64,000 nt of DNA, from the NCBI RefSeq assembly GCF_050717635.1, contig NZ_JBOITO010000039.1:186001-250000 (forward strand), written 5' to 3'. Numbering within the stretch: position 1 is the first letter of the stretch; each line of letters begins with the position of its first letter. The position numbers and the translations under genes were made by a program. Origin of the DNA: Clostridium_AD sp050717635 (GTDB lineage: Bacteria; Bacillota; Clostridia; Clostridiales; Clostridiaceae). This document shows positions 55,345 to 63,530 of this stretch, piece after piece. The notes beneath the pieces are model-generated. The model saw only the letters and a list, made by a program, of their open reading frames with translations. It was not told the DNA's origin and did not search any database.

Positions 55345-55698
55345 TTACAATTTGCTAAAAACTTTTACTACCGTTTCTTCATTAAATGGTTTTATAATAA
55401 ACCCTGCTGCTCCTGAAATTACAGTTTCTCTCACAATTGTTTCTTGTCCCATTGCAGAAATCATCATAACTTTGGCAGTTTTATCAAAAGCCTTTATCTG
55501 TTTTAATGCCTCTAGCCCATCCATTACTGGCATTGTAATATCAAGGGTTACAATATCAGGTTTAAGAAGCTTATATTTTTCAAGAGCTATCTTCCCATTT
55601 TGAGCCTCTCCAACTACTTCAAATCCATTCCTTTCAAGCATAACTTTTAACGACATCCTCATAAATACTGCATCATCTGTAATTAAAACCTTTTTCAC
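55345..55698 (-). CDS. cheY: CheY-like response regulator
   Basis: The start is GTG 55698 (MKKVLITDDAVFMRM): GAGGAG lies nine bases upstream, whereas the upstream in-frame ATG at 55707 abuts that site. 117 residues, receiver only: TDDAVF, phospho-Asp in VTLDITMPVMDG, switch Thr/Ser MISAMGQ, Lys in FIIKPF. It overlaps the 3' end of the HD-GYP gene. Being encoded directly before cheA, it is the probable main CheY of the pathway, although the flagellar switch is not encoded in the window. Confidence 0.88.
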   Translation of the reverse strand: MKKVLITDDAVFMRMSLKVMLERNGFEVVGEAQNGKIALEKYKLLKPDIVTLDITMPVMDGLEALKQIKAFDKTAKVMMISAMGQETIVRETVISGAAGFIIKPFNEETVVKVFSKL

Positions 55699-57016
55699 TA
55701 AACTCATCTCCTCTAAAAATACTAAACCTATTTTCATAATTCCTTATAGTTCTCATTTCAACTATTGATAAAAAACGTTTTTCATAAAAATCTAATGCCT
55801 TTAATTGTTTTGCTTTTACTTGTATCTTTATAGTTTCATAATTGTCTAATAATACTTCAACAATCCGTTTATCCAATAACTTTTCGTCTGTTTGTGTTTT
55901 AAAAATCTTATAAATTTCATCTTTATTCATTCCTTTTCGATAAGGTCTATCTTCAGATATTGCAGTAAATATGTCTGCAACCGCCATTATTCTAGAACCA
56001 GTACCAATTTCTTCATTAGTTAAATGAAACGGATACCCACTACCATCTAGCTTCTCATGATGATAAGCAGCCCACTCAGCTATTCGCTGCAATCCACCAA
56101 TTGAATCTAGCGTACTAAATGTATTATATGTATGACATCTCATAACTGCATACTCGTTAACTGTTAGTCTACCGGGCTTCTCAAGAATACTGTTTGGCAT
56201 TACCAATTTACCTATATCATGAAAATTTCCTGCTATCCTCATTTCCTTTACATCTATCTCAGCAAATCCATACAATTGTGATAACACTACGGAGCATTCT
56301 GATACCCCCGATGTATGTGTAGCAGTAAAACGGGACTTAAAATCTATTAAGTCCCGATATAAATTTGATATTAATGATATATCTTCCAAACCTATTTGCA
56401 TATTATTAAATGGTGCGTTATCCAATAACATTGAATATAAACGTGAAGAAGTTAGCTCTAACCAAAATGACTCTCTTTTCGATACATCAACAAAACAAGC
56501 TACTATCTTTTTATCAAGCACTGTACCTTCTAATTTTTTTATTATTTCTACTATATCCGTGCTTTGATGCAAAATATATTTATTTCTATCTATTAATCTC
56601 TCCACGTAATCAGCTAATAAGACGATTTGAGATGAAAAAACTAATGTATTTTCTATGTCTTGTTCCCAATCATTCCAATGTCTATGATGATTTCTTACTA
56701 TCTTTGAAATCTTTCTTAGCCATGGTATTTGTTCTAATAGCAATTCTCCCCTTATTGTATGAATATTTTCATTTACTACTTCAAAATTATGAACAGCTAT
56801 TTTTTCTTCCACCGTTATTGCACCAATATCATGTAATAATGCAGCAGTAAAAATGTTTTCAATAATTTCTGGTCCTAAATTAGCATTCCTAGCAACTATC
56901 AATGCAATAAATGCTACTCTATGTTGATGCTGCGCAATCAAAGGATTTGCTAAATCTGATACCTGTGATAAAGATAATAGTAAATTATTCAAATTTACTG
57001 CAAGTTGTTTTTTCAT
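55673..57016 (-). CDS. Tandem HD / HD-GYP domain protein
   Basis: 447 residues. The first half contains an HD domain (AALLHDIGAITVEEK ... ICNHHRHW-like IVRNHHRHWND). The second half is a full HD-GYP domain: GNFHDIGKLVMPN, the paired His HHEKLDGSGYPF, then ADIFTAISEDRPYR. HD-GYP enzymes break down cyclic-di-GMP. It is the first gene of the operon, behind a clear promoter, so a c-di-GMP phosphodiesterase is made together with the chemotaxis proteins. The start ATG 57016 follows GGGAGGCG. Confidence 0.88.
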   Translation of the reverse strand: MKKQLAVNLNNLLLSLSQVSDLANPLIAQHQHRVAFIALIVARNANLGPEIIENIFTAALLHDIGAITVEEKIAVHNFEVVNENIHTIRGELLLEQIPWLRKISKIVRNHHRHWNDWEQDIENTLVFSSQIVLLADYVERLIDRNKYILHQSTDIVEIIKKLEGTVLDKKIVACFVDVSKRESFWLELTSSRLYSMLLDNAPFNNMQIGLEDISLISNLYRDLIDFKSRFTATHTSGVSECSVVLSQLYGFAEIDVKEMRIAGNFHDIGKLVMPNSILEKPGRLTVNEYAVMRCHTYNTFSTLDSIGGLQRIAEWAAYHHEKLDGSGYPFHLTNEEIGTGSRIMAVADIFTAISEDRPYRKGMNKDEIYKIFKTQTDEKLLDKRIVEVLLDNYETIKIQVKAKQLKALDFYEKRFLSIVEMRTIRNYENRFSIFRGDEFSEKGFNYR

Positions 57017-57149
57017 AAAACGCCTCCCTTAAACATTAACCTTCACTCCTCAAATAAAATTTTCTTATAAATTCATAGAATTTATTGCCAAATAAACCCC
57101 ATTTATGTATTCTAGTTTATGTTAAAACAGTCCTTAGGTTGGCATTTTT

Positions 57150-57213
57150 ATAGTATCACGCATTGCTATTTTATGTCAATATGTGTTATTTTATACAATT
57201 TAAACACGCATTG
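57150..57213 (-). promoter_or_regulatory. Sigma-A promoter of the chemotaxis operon with CACGCATTG repeats
   Basis: On the minus strand TTGACA (57174-57179), an 18-bp spacer and TACTAT (57150-57155) form a strong housekeeping promoter. The nonamer CACGCATTG (as read on the plus strand) occurs twice in direct orientation, 48 bp apart (57157-57165 and 57205-57213): one inside the spacer and one upstream of the -35 box. This is a typical place for repressor operators. The upstream regulator gene (57509-58450) is a natural candidate. The leader of about 130 bp shows no riboswitch I could recognise. Confidence 0.65.
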
Positions 57214-57398
57214 TGTATTTAGATTTATATATAAGCTATCTTCTACTATGATTTATTATCAATAATCACTTATAAAAGTAATGAAACATAGATTTTATTT
57301 AAAACAAACATAGCTAAGTGAGTATAATAGTACTACTCAAATTGTGTATAAATATTTTTTTACAGTAGACAAGATAAAAATATTTTTTTATATTTAAC

Positions 57399-57482
57399 GA
57401 AGATTTGAATATCTAATCTTCAACAAAAAAATATTACCTTCAGATAAGAATAATCACATACTTATCGGAAAGTAATATTTTT
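57399..57482 (-). terminator. Terminator hairpins after the XRE-B12 regulator gene
   Basis: Two inverted repeats: a long one (AAAATATTAC ... TAAG / CTTATC ... GTAATATTTT, 57427-57482) right after the stop codon of the regulator gene, and GAAGATT-tgaatatct-AATCTTC (57399-57421) beyond it. They separate the regulator gene from the chemotaxis promoter. The remaining part of this gap (57214-57398) is AT-rich with no visible gene. Confidence 0.6.
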
Positions 57483-57508
57483 AAATATAATATTTCAATT
57501 TTTATTCT

Positions 57509-58450
57509 CTACTGCAATAATGATATCTTCGTAGTAGTTAACTCATCAGCAATTTTAATAACTTCTTCAAATGTACTTGCATATCCGTCTGCATCTATTG
57601 ACTTCCATATCTGTATATCAGTGTCAAATGCACGTCCACCAACCATTATTTTGACATTTTCACAGTCTCTTGATGAACGAACCCCTTTAATGAGGTTGGA
57701 TACAGCATCTAAATTAAAACTCATAGTAGCTGAAATTACAATCATATTTGCTTTTCGATCTTGCAAAGCTCTTATGACGTTTTGTGTCGGTATATCTGAT
57801 CCCAGGAAGTAGGTTTTCCAACCTTCAGCCTCTAAGCAATCTGTAATCATTCGCACTCCAATATTATGGAACTCTCCATTTACACCTAAAGAAACACAGG
57901 AAAGACCATTTCTTTCCTTAGTATTTATATATGGATATAGGCGTGACATAATTTGTTGTGTAATATTTGAAAAATAATGTTCCTGATAAACATCTATAAT
58001 GTTCATTTCCCATAAACGTCCTGCTTCTTTTAAAGAACGTTCCAAAACATAGTAGTATATATCCTCTACACTCAACTCATTCCTAGCAGAATCCAATATT
58101 AATTTAGTAGCCAACTGTTTATCTCCATTAAGAACAAAATTAAAATATTCTTTCTGCAACAATGAAACCTTTGTATTTTTATATATTTCTATTCGCTTAG
58201 ATGTATCCTTATACATGATATCCTCATTATTCAAACGAATATCAGTCCTAGAGAGTAAAAAATCCAAAGAAACGTTAAAAAAATTCGCTATTTTCAATAG
58301 AGTTTTTTCGTTTGGAAACCTTGTTCCCTGCTCATAATTTGCTATTGTAGTTTGTGCCAACCCTAGACTACTTGCTAAATCGATTTGACGTAAGTTCTTA
58401 TCTTTTCTTATTTTTTTTAAACGAGTTGCTAAATCACTAATTTTTGTCAC
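57509..58450 (-). CDS. XRE-type regulator with cobalamin-binding domain
   Basis: 313 residues. The N-terminus is an XRE/Cro helix-turn-helix (LKKIRKDKNLRQIDLASSLG ... TIANYEQGTRFP). Residues about 100-185 form a helical cap (ISKY-like EDIYYYVLERSLKEAGRLWE), and 190-305 a B12-binding Rossmann fold: CVSLGVNGEFHNIGVRM (E-x-H-x-x-G, the cobalt-ligand His position), ISATMSFN and VGGRAFD. CarA/CarH light-sensing repressors have the same cap plus B12 domains but a MerR-type DNA-binding domain; here it is XRE. It probably senses cobalamin or light and controls the chemotaxis operon next to it (inference from position). Confidence 0.85.
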   Translation of the reverse strand: MTKISDLATRLKKIRKDKNLRQIDLASSLGLAQTTIANYEQGTRFPNEKTLLKIANFFNVSLDFLLSRTDIRLNNEDIMYKDTSKRIEIYKNTKVSLLQKEYFNFVLNGDKQLATKLILDSARNELSVEDIYYYVLERSLKEAGRLWEMNIIDVYQEHYFSNITQQIMSRLYPYINTKERNGLSCVSLGVNGEFHNIGVRMITDCLEAEGWKTYFLGSDIPTQNVIRALQDRKANMIVISATMSFNLDAVSNLIKGVRSSRDCENVKIMVGGRAFDTDIQIWKSIDADGYASTFEEVIKIADELTTTKISLLQ

Positions 58451-58660
58451 CCCTTAAGATATCTTATTGAAATCAACATATGTTAACTAATAAACATTGT
58501 ATAATTTTATTTCCTATAATACCATTATTCTACAAACAAACTAAATACCCTTCAAATATAGAATTATGAAGACATTATCCATATTTTTCTAATACATTGT
58601 GTGGAGTATAAGTTATAAATCATTAACTCTTTAGCTCTTTGTCCACTTTCAACATCTATC

Positions 58661-59098
58661 TTATTCAACATCAAAGTTATTATTCATCTTCTTCAAGAGT
58701 TTAAGGAATATGTCTTTTTCACTTTTCGAAAAATTCTTATATGCTATTAAATTCACTTTTTCAGAAATATCATTTACTTTCCCTTCAATCCCTCTACCTT
58801 TTTCAGTTAAAATTATGTATGTTACTCTTCTATCTTGTGTACATTTTTCCTTTTTTACATATCCTAAATTAGATAGCTTATTAACTAATGCTGTAATCGT
58901 AGACTTGTCTTTTCCTATTGTTTTTCCTATTTGATTCATACTTACTCTTCCATTATTATTATTATATAATACTGTAAGGATATTGCCATATGCAGGTACC
59001 AAATCATCTAACCCTTTTTCTTTTAATGCTTTTTCAATAAACCTAGTCATTTTTTTCTTGGTTTTGCTTATAAAATATATTATATATTTATCATTCAT
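58661..59098 (-). CDS. MarR family transcriptional regulator
   Basis: 145 residues with a winged helix: VSMNQIGKTIGKDKSTITAL, VNKLSNLGYVKKEKCTQDRR and the wing VTYIILTEKGR. It is transcribed divergently from the quinone oxidoreductase gene; the 147-bp gap between them holds inverted repeats overlapping the oxidoreductase promoter, so it likely represses that gene and itself. Length and motifs are standard. The inducer is unknown; relatives respond to phenolics or quinones. Confidence 0.87.
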   Translation of the reverse strand: MNDKYIIYFISKTKKKMTRFIEKALKEKGLDDLVPAYGNILTVLYNNNNGRVSMNQIGKTIGKDKSTITALVNKLSNLGYVKKEKCTQDRRVTYIILTEKGRGIEGKVNDISEKVNLIAYKNFSKSEKDIFLKLLKKMNNNFDVE

Positions 59099-59168
59099 AA
59101 TTATGCTCCTATCCTGAATTTAAATTATCTATTTAATTATAATATGGTAGAAACTAAAAAGCAATTAA

Positions 59169-59220
59169 AATATGGTTTGACATAAAACTATATTCCTGCT
59201 ACAATTGGTTTTATACCAAA
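59169..59220 (+). promoter_or_regulatory. Promoter and operators of the oxidoreductase gene
   Basis: TTGACA (59177-59182), 17 bp, then TACAAT (59200-59205): a near-consensus sigma-A promoter. An imperfect inverted repeat AATATGGTTT...AAAACTATATT covers the -35 box, and TTGGTTT-TA-TACCAAA (59205-59220) lies over the start point. Both share a GGTTT/AAACY half-site and are probably bound by the divergent MarR protein. Confidence 0.7.
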
Positions 59221-59245
59221 CTATATTTACAAAGGAGTTTTTCAA

Positions 59246-60247
59246 ATGAATAACAGTGAATTTAAAGCAATGCTCGTAACTGAAACAAAAAATAAAGAAT
59301 TTAAAAGAGAGATTACAACTAAACACATAAACGATCTACCAGAAGGCGATGTAATAATAAATGTAAAATATTCTTCATTAAACTATAAAGATGCTCTTTC
59401 CGCTATAGGAAATAAAGGTGTAACTAGAAATTATCCACACACACCAGGAATCGATGCTGCTGGTATTGTAGTCCAAAGCAATAATGATAGTTTAAAAATT
59501 GGAACTGAGGTACTTGTAACAGGATATGGGTTAGGAATGAGTACATCTGGTGGTTACGGACAGTATATTAGAGTCCCTGCGCAGTGGGTAGTAGAACTTC
59601 CTTCAAATCTTTCGCTAAGAGAAAGTATGATATATGGTACTGCTGGATTCACTGCCGCACTATCAGTTTATAAATTAGTTAATTCAGGTGTTAAGCCTAG
59701 TGACGGGGACATATTAGTAACCGGATCAACAGGTGGAGTGGGAAGTATGGCCATTTCAATTTTGAGCAAGATTGGTTATAATGTCACTGCTGCTACAGGT
59801 AAAGCTTCTGAAAAAAATATGTTACTTGGAATTGGTGCAAAAAACATAATTAATAGAAATGAAATAGATGACACTTCTGGGAAATCACTCTTAAAGAATA
59901 GATGGGCAGGAGTAATAGACACAGTAGGCGGAAATATATTAGCTACAGCCATTAAAACAACCAATTATGGTGGTAGTGTAACTTGTTGTGGAAATGTTGC
60001 ATCTGATGAATTTAAAACGTCAGTCTATCCCTTTATTTTAAAAGGGATCTCCATACTAGGAATAGATTCTGTTAAATGCCCTATGGATATTAGACTTCAG
60101 ATTTGGAATAAATTATCCTTAGATTGGAAGATTACTGATTTATATACTAATGTAAATGAAGTATCTTTAGATGGATTAAATAGTGAAATAGATGCTATAC
60201 TTGGTGGAAATCACAAAGGTAGAACTATAGTTAATCTAGATTTATAG
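59246..60247 (+). CDS. YhdH/YhfP (AcuI-like) NAD(P)H quinone oxidoreductase
   Basis: 333 residues, zinc-free medium-chain dehydrogenase/reductase: SSLNYKDALSAIG, the NTPGID-like HTPGIDAAGIV, VTGYGLGMSTSGGYGQYIRV and the nucleotide-binding VTGSTGGVGSMAIS (AxxGxxG type), then ILGIDSVKCPMDIR, which is characteristic of the YhdH/AcuI group. AcuI reduces acrylyl-CoA with NADPH; YhdH/YhfP proteins are otherwise called quinone reductases. The start ATG follows AAAGGAG. Divergent marR control suggests a detoxification role. Confidence 0.88.
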   Translation: MNNSEFKAMLVTETKNKEFKREITTKHINDLPEGDVIINVKYSSLNYKDALSAIGNKGVTRNYPHTPGIDAAGIVVQSNNDSLKIGTEVLVTGYGLGMSTSGGYGQYIRVPAQWVVELPSNLSLRESMIYGTAGFTAALSVYKLVNSGVKPSDGDILVTGSTGGVGSMAISILSKIGYNVTAATGKASEKNMLLGIGAKNIINRNEIDDTSGKSLLKNRWAGVIDTVGGNILATAIKTTNYGGSVTCCGNVASDEFKTSVYPFILKGISILGIDSVKCPMDIRLQIWNKLSLDWKITDLYTNVNEVSLDGLNSEIDAILGGNHKGRTIVNLDL

Positions 60248-60278
60248 GTGCCACCCACGTGGCAAGTGGCAAGTGGCA
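60248..60278. repeat. Dispersed 24-bp palindromic repeat, copy 6 (extended)
   Basis: Full repeat at 60248-60271 plus one more AGTGGCA unit (60272-60278). It begins immediately after the oxidoreductase stop codon. Confidence 0.75.
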
Positions 60279-60347
60279 AAACTTGACGATTTTTTGATAA
60301 TTGCGTATTAAGAACTTATTTATTTAGTACAAATTGACATATAAAAA

Positions 60348-60367
60348 GCCACCTTCATGAAGGTGGC
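60348..60367 (-). terminator. Terminator of the trkA-trkH operon
   Basis: GCCACCTTCA-TGAAGGTGGC is a perfect 20-bp palindrome with five A's before it, i.e. a T-run on the minus strand. It lies 15 bp after the trkH stop. Confidence 0.85.
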
Positions 60368-60382
60368 ACAATAATCATATTA

Positions 60383-61825
60383 CTATTTTTTCCAAAAACT
60401 AGGAAGTACTAACAATAATATAGGATATATTTCAAGTCTACCTATAATCATACAACCGGATAAAACCATTTTACTTAGATTTGAGAATCCTGAAAAATTA
60501 CCCGTCGGTCCAACCATGCCAAGGCCGGGCCCTATATTGCCTATAGTAGCCGCCACCGCAGTCACCGTTGTTACAAGGTCCTTTCCATCAATTGATACTA
60601 TAAGTATAGCTCCACAGAAAACCATTATGTACATAAAGAAAAAGCCAAGTATTTCAGACAGAATCCTTTCATTGACTGCTTTTCCACTAAGTCTTACAGA
60701 ATAAATTGCTTTAGGGTGTATTATCCTTAGAAGATCTCTCTTAGCAGCTTTAAATAGTAGTAAAATTCTAATGTTTTTTATTGACCCTCCAGTTGAACCG
60801 GCGCAACCTCCAACAAACATAAGAAAAAACAATATAACCTTACTGAATACTGGCCAAAGATTAAAATTAGCTGTAGCATATCCTGTAGTAGTTGTTATAG
60901 ATACTACTTGAAAGGCTGAATATCTAAAAGATTGCCCAATTCCCTTATATATTGTTCCATATATATTTAATGCTATTAGTACTGTTGCACTGGTAACAAT
61001 AAAAGCATATAATCGAAATTCCTCGTCCTTAAAGAATGTTTTTAAATTACCCCTAAGCATTTGATAATATAATGCGAAATTTGCCCCAGCTAAAAACATA
61101 AAGACAGTTATGATAACTTCAATATATACATTATTATATGCCCCAACACTCAAATTCATATTTGAAAATCCACCAGTACCTACTGTTCCAAAGGTATGTA
61201 CAAAGGCATCATACCATGGCATTCCAGCAATTTTTAATAGAATAATCTCAATCATAGTTATTACCAAGTAAATTCCATATAGTATTTTCGCAGTTTCCTT
61301 AACCCTAGGAACTAACTTTCCTGGACTGGGACCTGGGCTTTCAGCTTTCATTATTTTAAGTGCACCAGTGCCAGCAGATGGTAGAATTGCCATAGTTAGT
61401 ACAAGTACACCCATGCCACCAACCCAATGAGTAAAACTCCTCCAAAATAAGATGCCTTGAGGCAACCCTTGTATATGTCGTAATATACTTGCACCTGTAG
61501 TTGTAAAACCTGAACTTGCTTCAAATAAACTATCTACAAAAGATGGAATTACTCCACTAAAATAAAATGGAAAAGCTCCAAAAAAAGATACTAAAATCCA
61601 ACCTATTGCTACAATAGCAAATCCGTCTTTCACATATAAACCTGCATGTTTAGGATTTATAAACGACACAGGAATACCTATCATAAACAGTAATAATATA
61701 GTGTATAGAAATGCCCATGCACTATTTTCACCATATATAAGAGCTACTATAAGAGAAGGTAGCATAGCTATACCTTCACAAATCAGTACTATTCCCAAGT
61801 TTTTTAATACCATTTTATAATTCAC
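60383..61825 (-). CDS. trkH: Potassium uptake protein TrkH
   Basis: 480 residues, integral membrane, with the four pore-loop repeats of the Trk/Ktr/HKT family; selectivity-filter-like segments include ASSGFTTTGASI, GTVGTGGFSN, SITTTTGYATANF and AATIGNIGPGLG. It forms the K+-conducting part of a Trk system gated by the cytosolic TrkA protein. The start overlaps the trkA stop by 11 bp. A long TrkH loop LPSAGTGALKIMKAESPGPS is intact. No regulatory RNA was found upstream of the pair. Confidence 0.93.
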   Translation of the reverse strand: MNYKMVLKNLGIVLICEGIAMLPSLIVALIYGENSAWAFLYTILLLFMIGIPVSFINPKHAGLYVKDGFAIVAIGWILVSFFGAFPFYFSGVIPSFVDSLFEASSGFTTTGASILRHIQGLPQGILFWRSFTHWVGGMGVLVLTMAILPSAGTGALKIMKAESPGPSPGKLVPRVKETAKILYGIYLVITMIEIILLKIAGMPWYDAFVHTFGTVGTGGFSNMNLSVGAYNNVYIEVIITVFMFLAGANFALYYQMLRGNLKTFFKDEEFRLYAFIVTSATVLIALNIYGTIYKGIGQSFRYSAFQVVSITTTTGYATANFNLWPVFSKVILFFLMFVGGCAGSTGGSIKNIRILLLFKAAKRDLLRIIHPKAIYSVRLSGKAVNERILSEILGFFFMYIMVFCGAILIVSIDGKDLVTTVTAVAATIGNIGPGLGMVGPTGNFSGFSNLSKMVLSGCMIIGRLEIYPILLLVLPSFWKK

Positions 61826-63179
61826 GTTGTAATCCCCCAGTTGCTACAGCCCTCAATCCCTTTAAATCCGATATATTTTTGTGTTTGGTTATAACGATTA
61901 TTCTATCGCCCCTCTTTATTATATCATCCCCATGAGGTACAACTACCTCATGCTTTCTTACTATGGTAGCAATTATAGTATTGTCCACAATCCCAATATT
62001 TTTTATTGCTTTATTAATAAGGTCACAATTCTTATCAACGATAAATTCAAGTATTTCTACATTGCCTCCTGCTATTTTTAATAGCGACTCAACTGCACTT
62101 CCTCTAGTATACTTAAGAATTTGATTGGTAGTTATTAATTTAGGTGTTATAATACAATCTATACCCAATTCCCTTACAATATCTATGTAATTTGTACGAC
62201 TTATTTTTGTTACAATTTTTTTTACTCCCATCTTTCTTGCTATAAGAGACGACATCAAATTTTGTTCATCAATACCCGTAATTGCTACAAAACTATCCAT
62301 ATGTTGTATATTTTCAGCAAGTAATACCTCTTCTTCTGTCCCATCACTGTTAATTATAAGGGCATTATGTAGTGCTTCAGAAAGGTCATAACATCTTTCT
62401 CTACTTATTTCTATAATTTTAATGTTCATGTTCATACTTGTTAAAAGTTTATGAAGATAATAAGCAATTCTTCCGCCTCCTATTATCATTACATTTTTAA
62501 TTTTTTCAGGGTATTTGCCGCAAATTTTACAAAAATTATATACTTTAGATGACTTGCCTATAACATATATTATGTCATTTTCTTTTATTATTTCATTTCC
62601 TTTAGGAACTATGACTTCATCTCCCCTAAATATTACCCCCAATATTATTGATGATGGATGTTTGTCTATATCTCTCACCCTTTTGCCGATAAACTTAACT
62701 TCAGAGGTTATTTTCAGTTCTACCATTCTCACTCTACCACTAGCAAACCTTTCTACGTTAATAGCCGATGAAAACCCCAAAGTTCTTGCTATTTCTTCAG
62801 CTGCTGTGAATTCTGGATTTATTACAAAATCTACACCTAACTGATCTTTAATTAATGAGAGTTCATCCGCATATTCAGGATCCCTTACTCTTGCAATAGC
62901 CTGACGAACTCCTAGCTTTTTAGAAGTAAGGCAACATACCATATTAACCACATCAGTACCAGTCACTGCAATAAGTAAATCTGCATTTTCTATACCAGCT
63001 TCAATGAGCACTCTAGTGCTTACCCCACTACCTATAACACACATAACATCAAGATTATCCTCTACCTTTTCAATTGCAACAATATTTTTATCTATAATAG
63101 TAACATCATTATTTTCTTCGACTAAATTTTTGGCAAGTGTATATCCAACCTTACCTGCTCCAATAATAATTATCTTCAT
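61815..63179 (-). CDS. trkA: Trk system K+ regulatory subunit TrkA
   Basis: 454 residues made of two RCK units. Each has a Rossmann NAD-binding fold (IIIGAGKVGYTLAKNLVEE at the start, with DKN as the acidic position, and VMIIGGGRIAYYLHKLL near residue 230) followed by an RCK_C domain (IILGVIFRGDEVIVPKGNEI; IIATIVRKHEVVVPHGDDI). It binds nucleotide and gates TrkH. The start ATG 63179 follows GGAGG. It is the first gene of the two-gene operon. Confidence 0.93.
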   Translation of the reverse strand: MKIIIIGAGKVGYTLAKNLVEENNDVTIIDKNIVAIEKVEDNLDVMCVIGSGVSTRVLIEAGIENADLLIAVTGTDVVNMVCCLTSKKLGVRQAIARVRDPEYADELSLIKDQLGVDFVINPEFTAAEEIARTLGFSSAINVERFASGRVRMVELKITSEVKFIGKRVRDIDKHPSSIILGVIFRGDEVIVPKGNEIIKENDIIYVIGKSSKVYNFCKICGKYPEKIKNVMIIGGGRIAYYLHKLLTSMNMNIKIIEISRERCYDLSEALHNALIINSDGTEEEVLLAENIQHMDSFVAITGIDEQNLMSSLIARKMGVKKIVTKISRTNYIDIVRELGIDCIITPKLITTNQILKYTRGSAVESLLKIAGGNVEILEFIVDKNCDLINKAIKNIGIVDNTIIATIVRKHEVVVPHGDDIIKRGDRIIVITKHKNISDLKGLRAVATGGLQREL

Positions 63180-63462
63180 TTTATCCTCCTAAGTCCTTCT
63201 AATTATTCATTAAAAGCAAACCTTTATCCCAAATTATTTTTCATTGCTAAGTCTTTTATATATTTAGATTATAGAGCCCCTCTTTTATAAAGGGTCATTA
63301 TGTAATTATACAATTGTTTTATATACTATCAAGGTTTATTTGCATTATTTTAATCCGACACACATTAGCATAGTGCCAAAATTGTGGCAATCCGTTTCTT
63401 TTGTAATATTATTTTTACATATCAATGTTAAAATGTAACCTAAATTAATTTAATGGTAAAAA
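63180..63462. other. Gap between the permease terminator and trkA
   Basis: About 280 bp with no gene. Besides the trkA ribosome binding site it contains TTGTGGCA/TGCCAAAATT-like short inverted elements near 63380, but I could not pick a convincing promoter or c-di-AMP riboswitch. Confidence 0.4.
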
Positions 63463-63502
63463 AAGGTATAGAAAAGCCCCTTTGGGATTCATTCTATACC
63501 TT
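63463..63502 (-). terminator. Terminator after the ABC-2 permease gene
   Basis: AAGGTATAGAA ... TTCTATACCTT with inner AGCCCC/GGG pairing, followed on the minus strand by T's. It lies 29 bp past the permease stop. Confidence 0.7.
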
Positions 63503-63530
63503 AATAAATACTAATTTAAATTTAACTATT

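Noticed and set aside
57017..57150. c-di-GMP riboswitch in the leader of the HD-GYP gene
   Set aside because: No GEMM-type conserved core could be found in the leader.
63180..63300. c-di-AMP (ydaO-type) riboswitch before trkA
   Set aside because: The leader is short, AT-rich and lacks the conserved ydaO elements.
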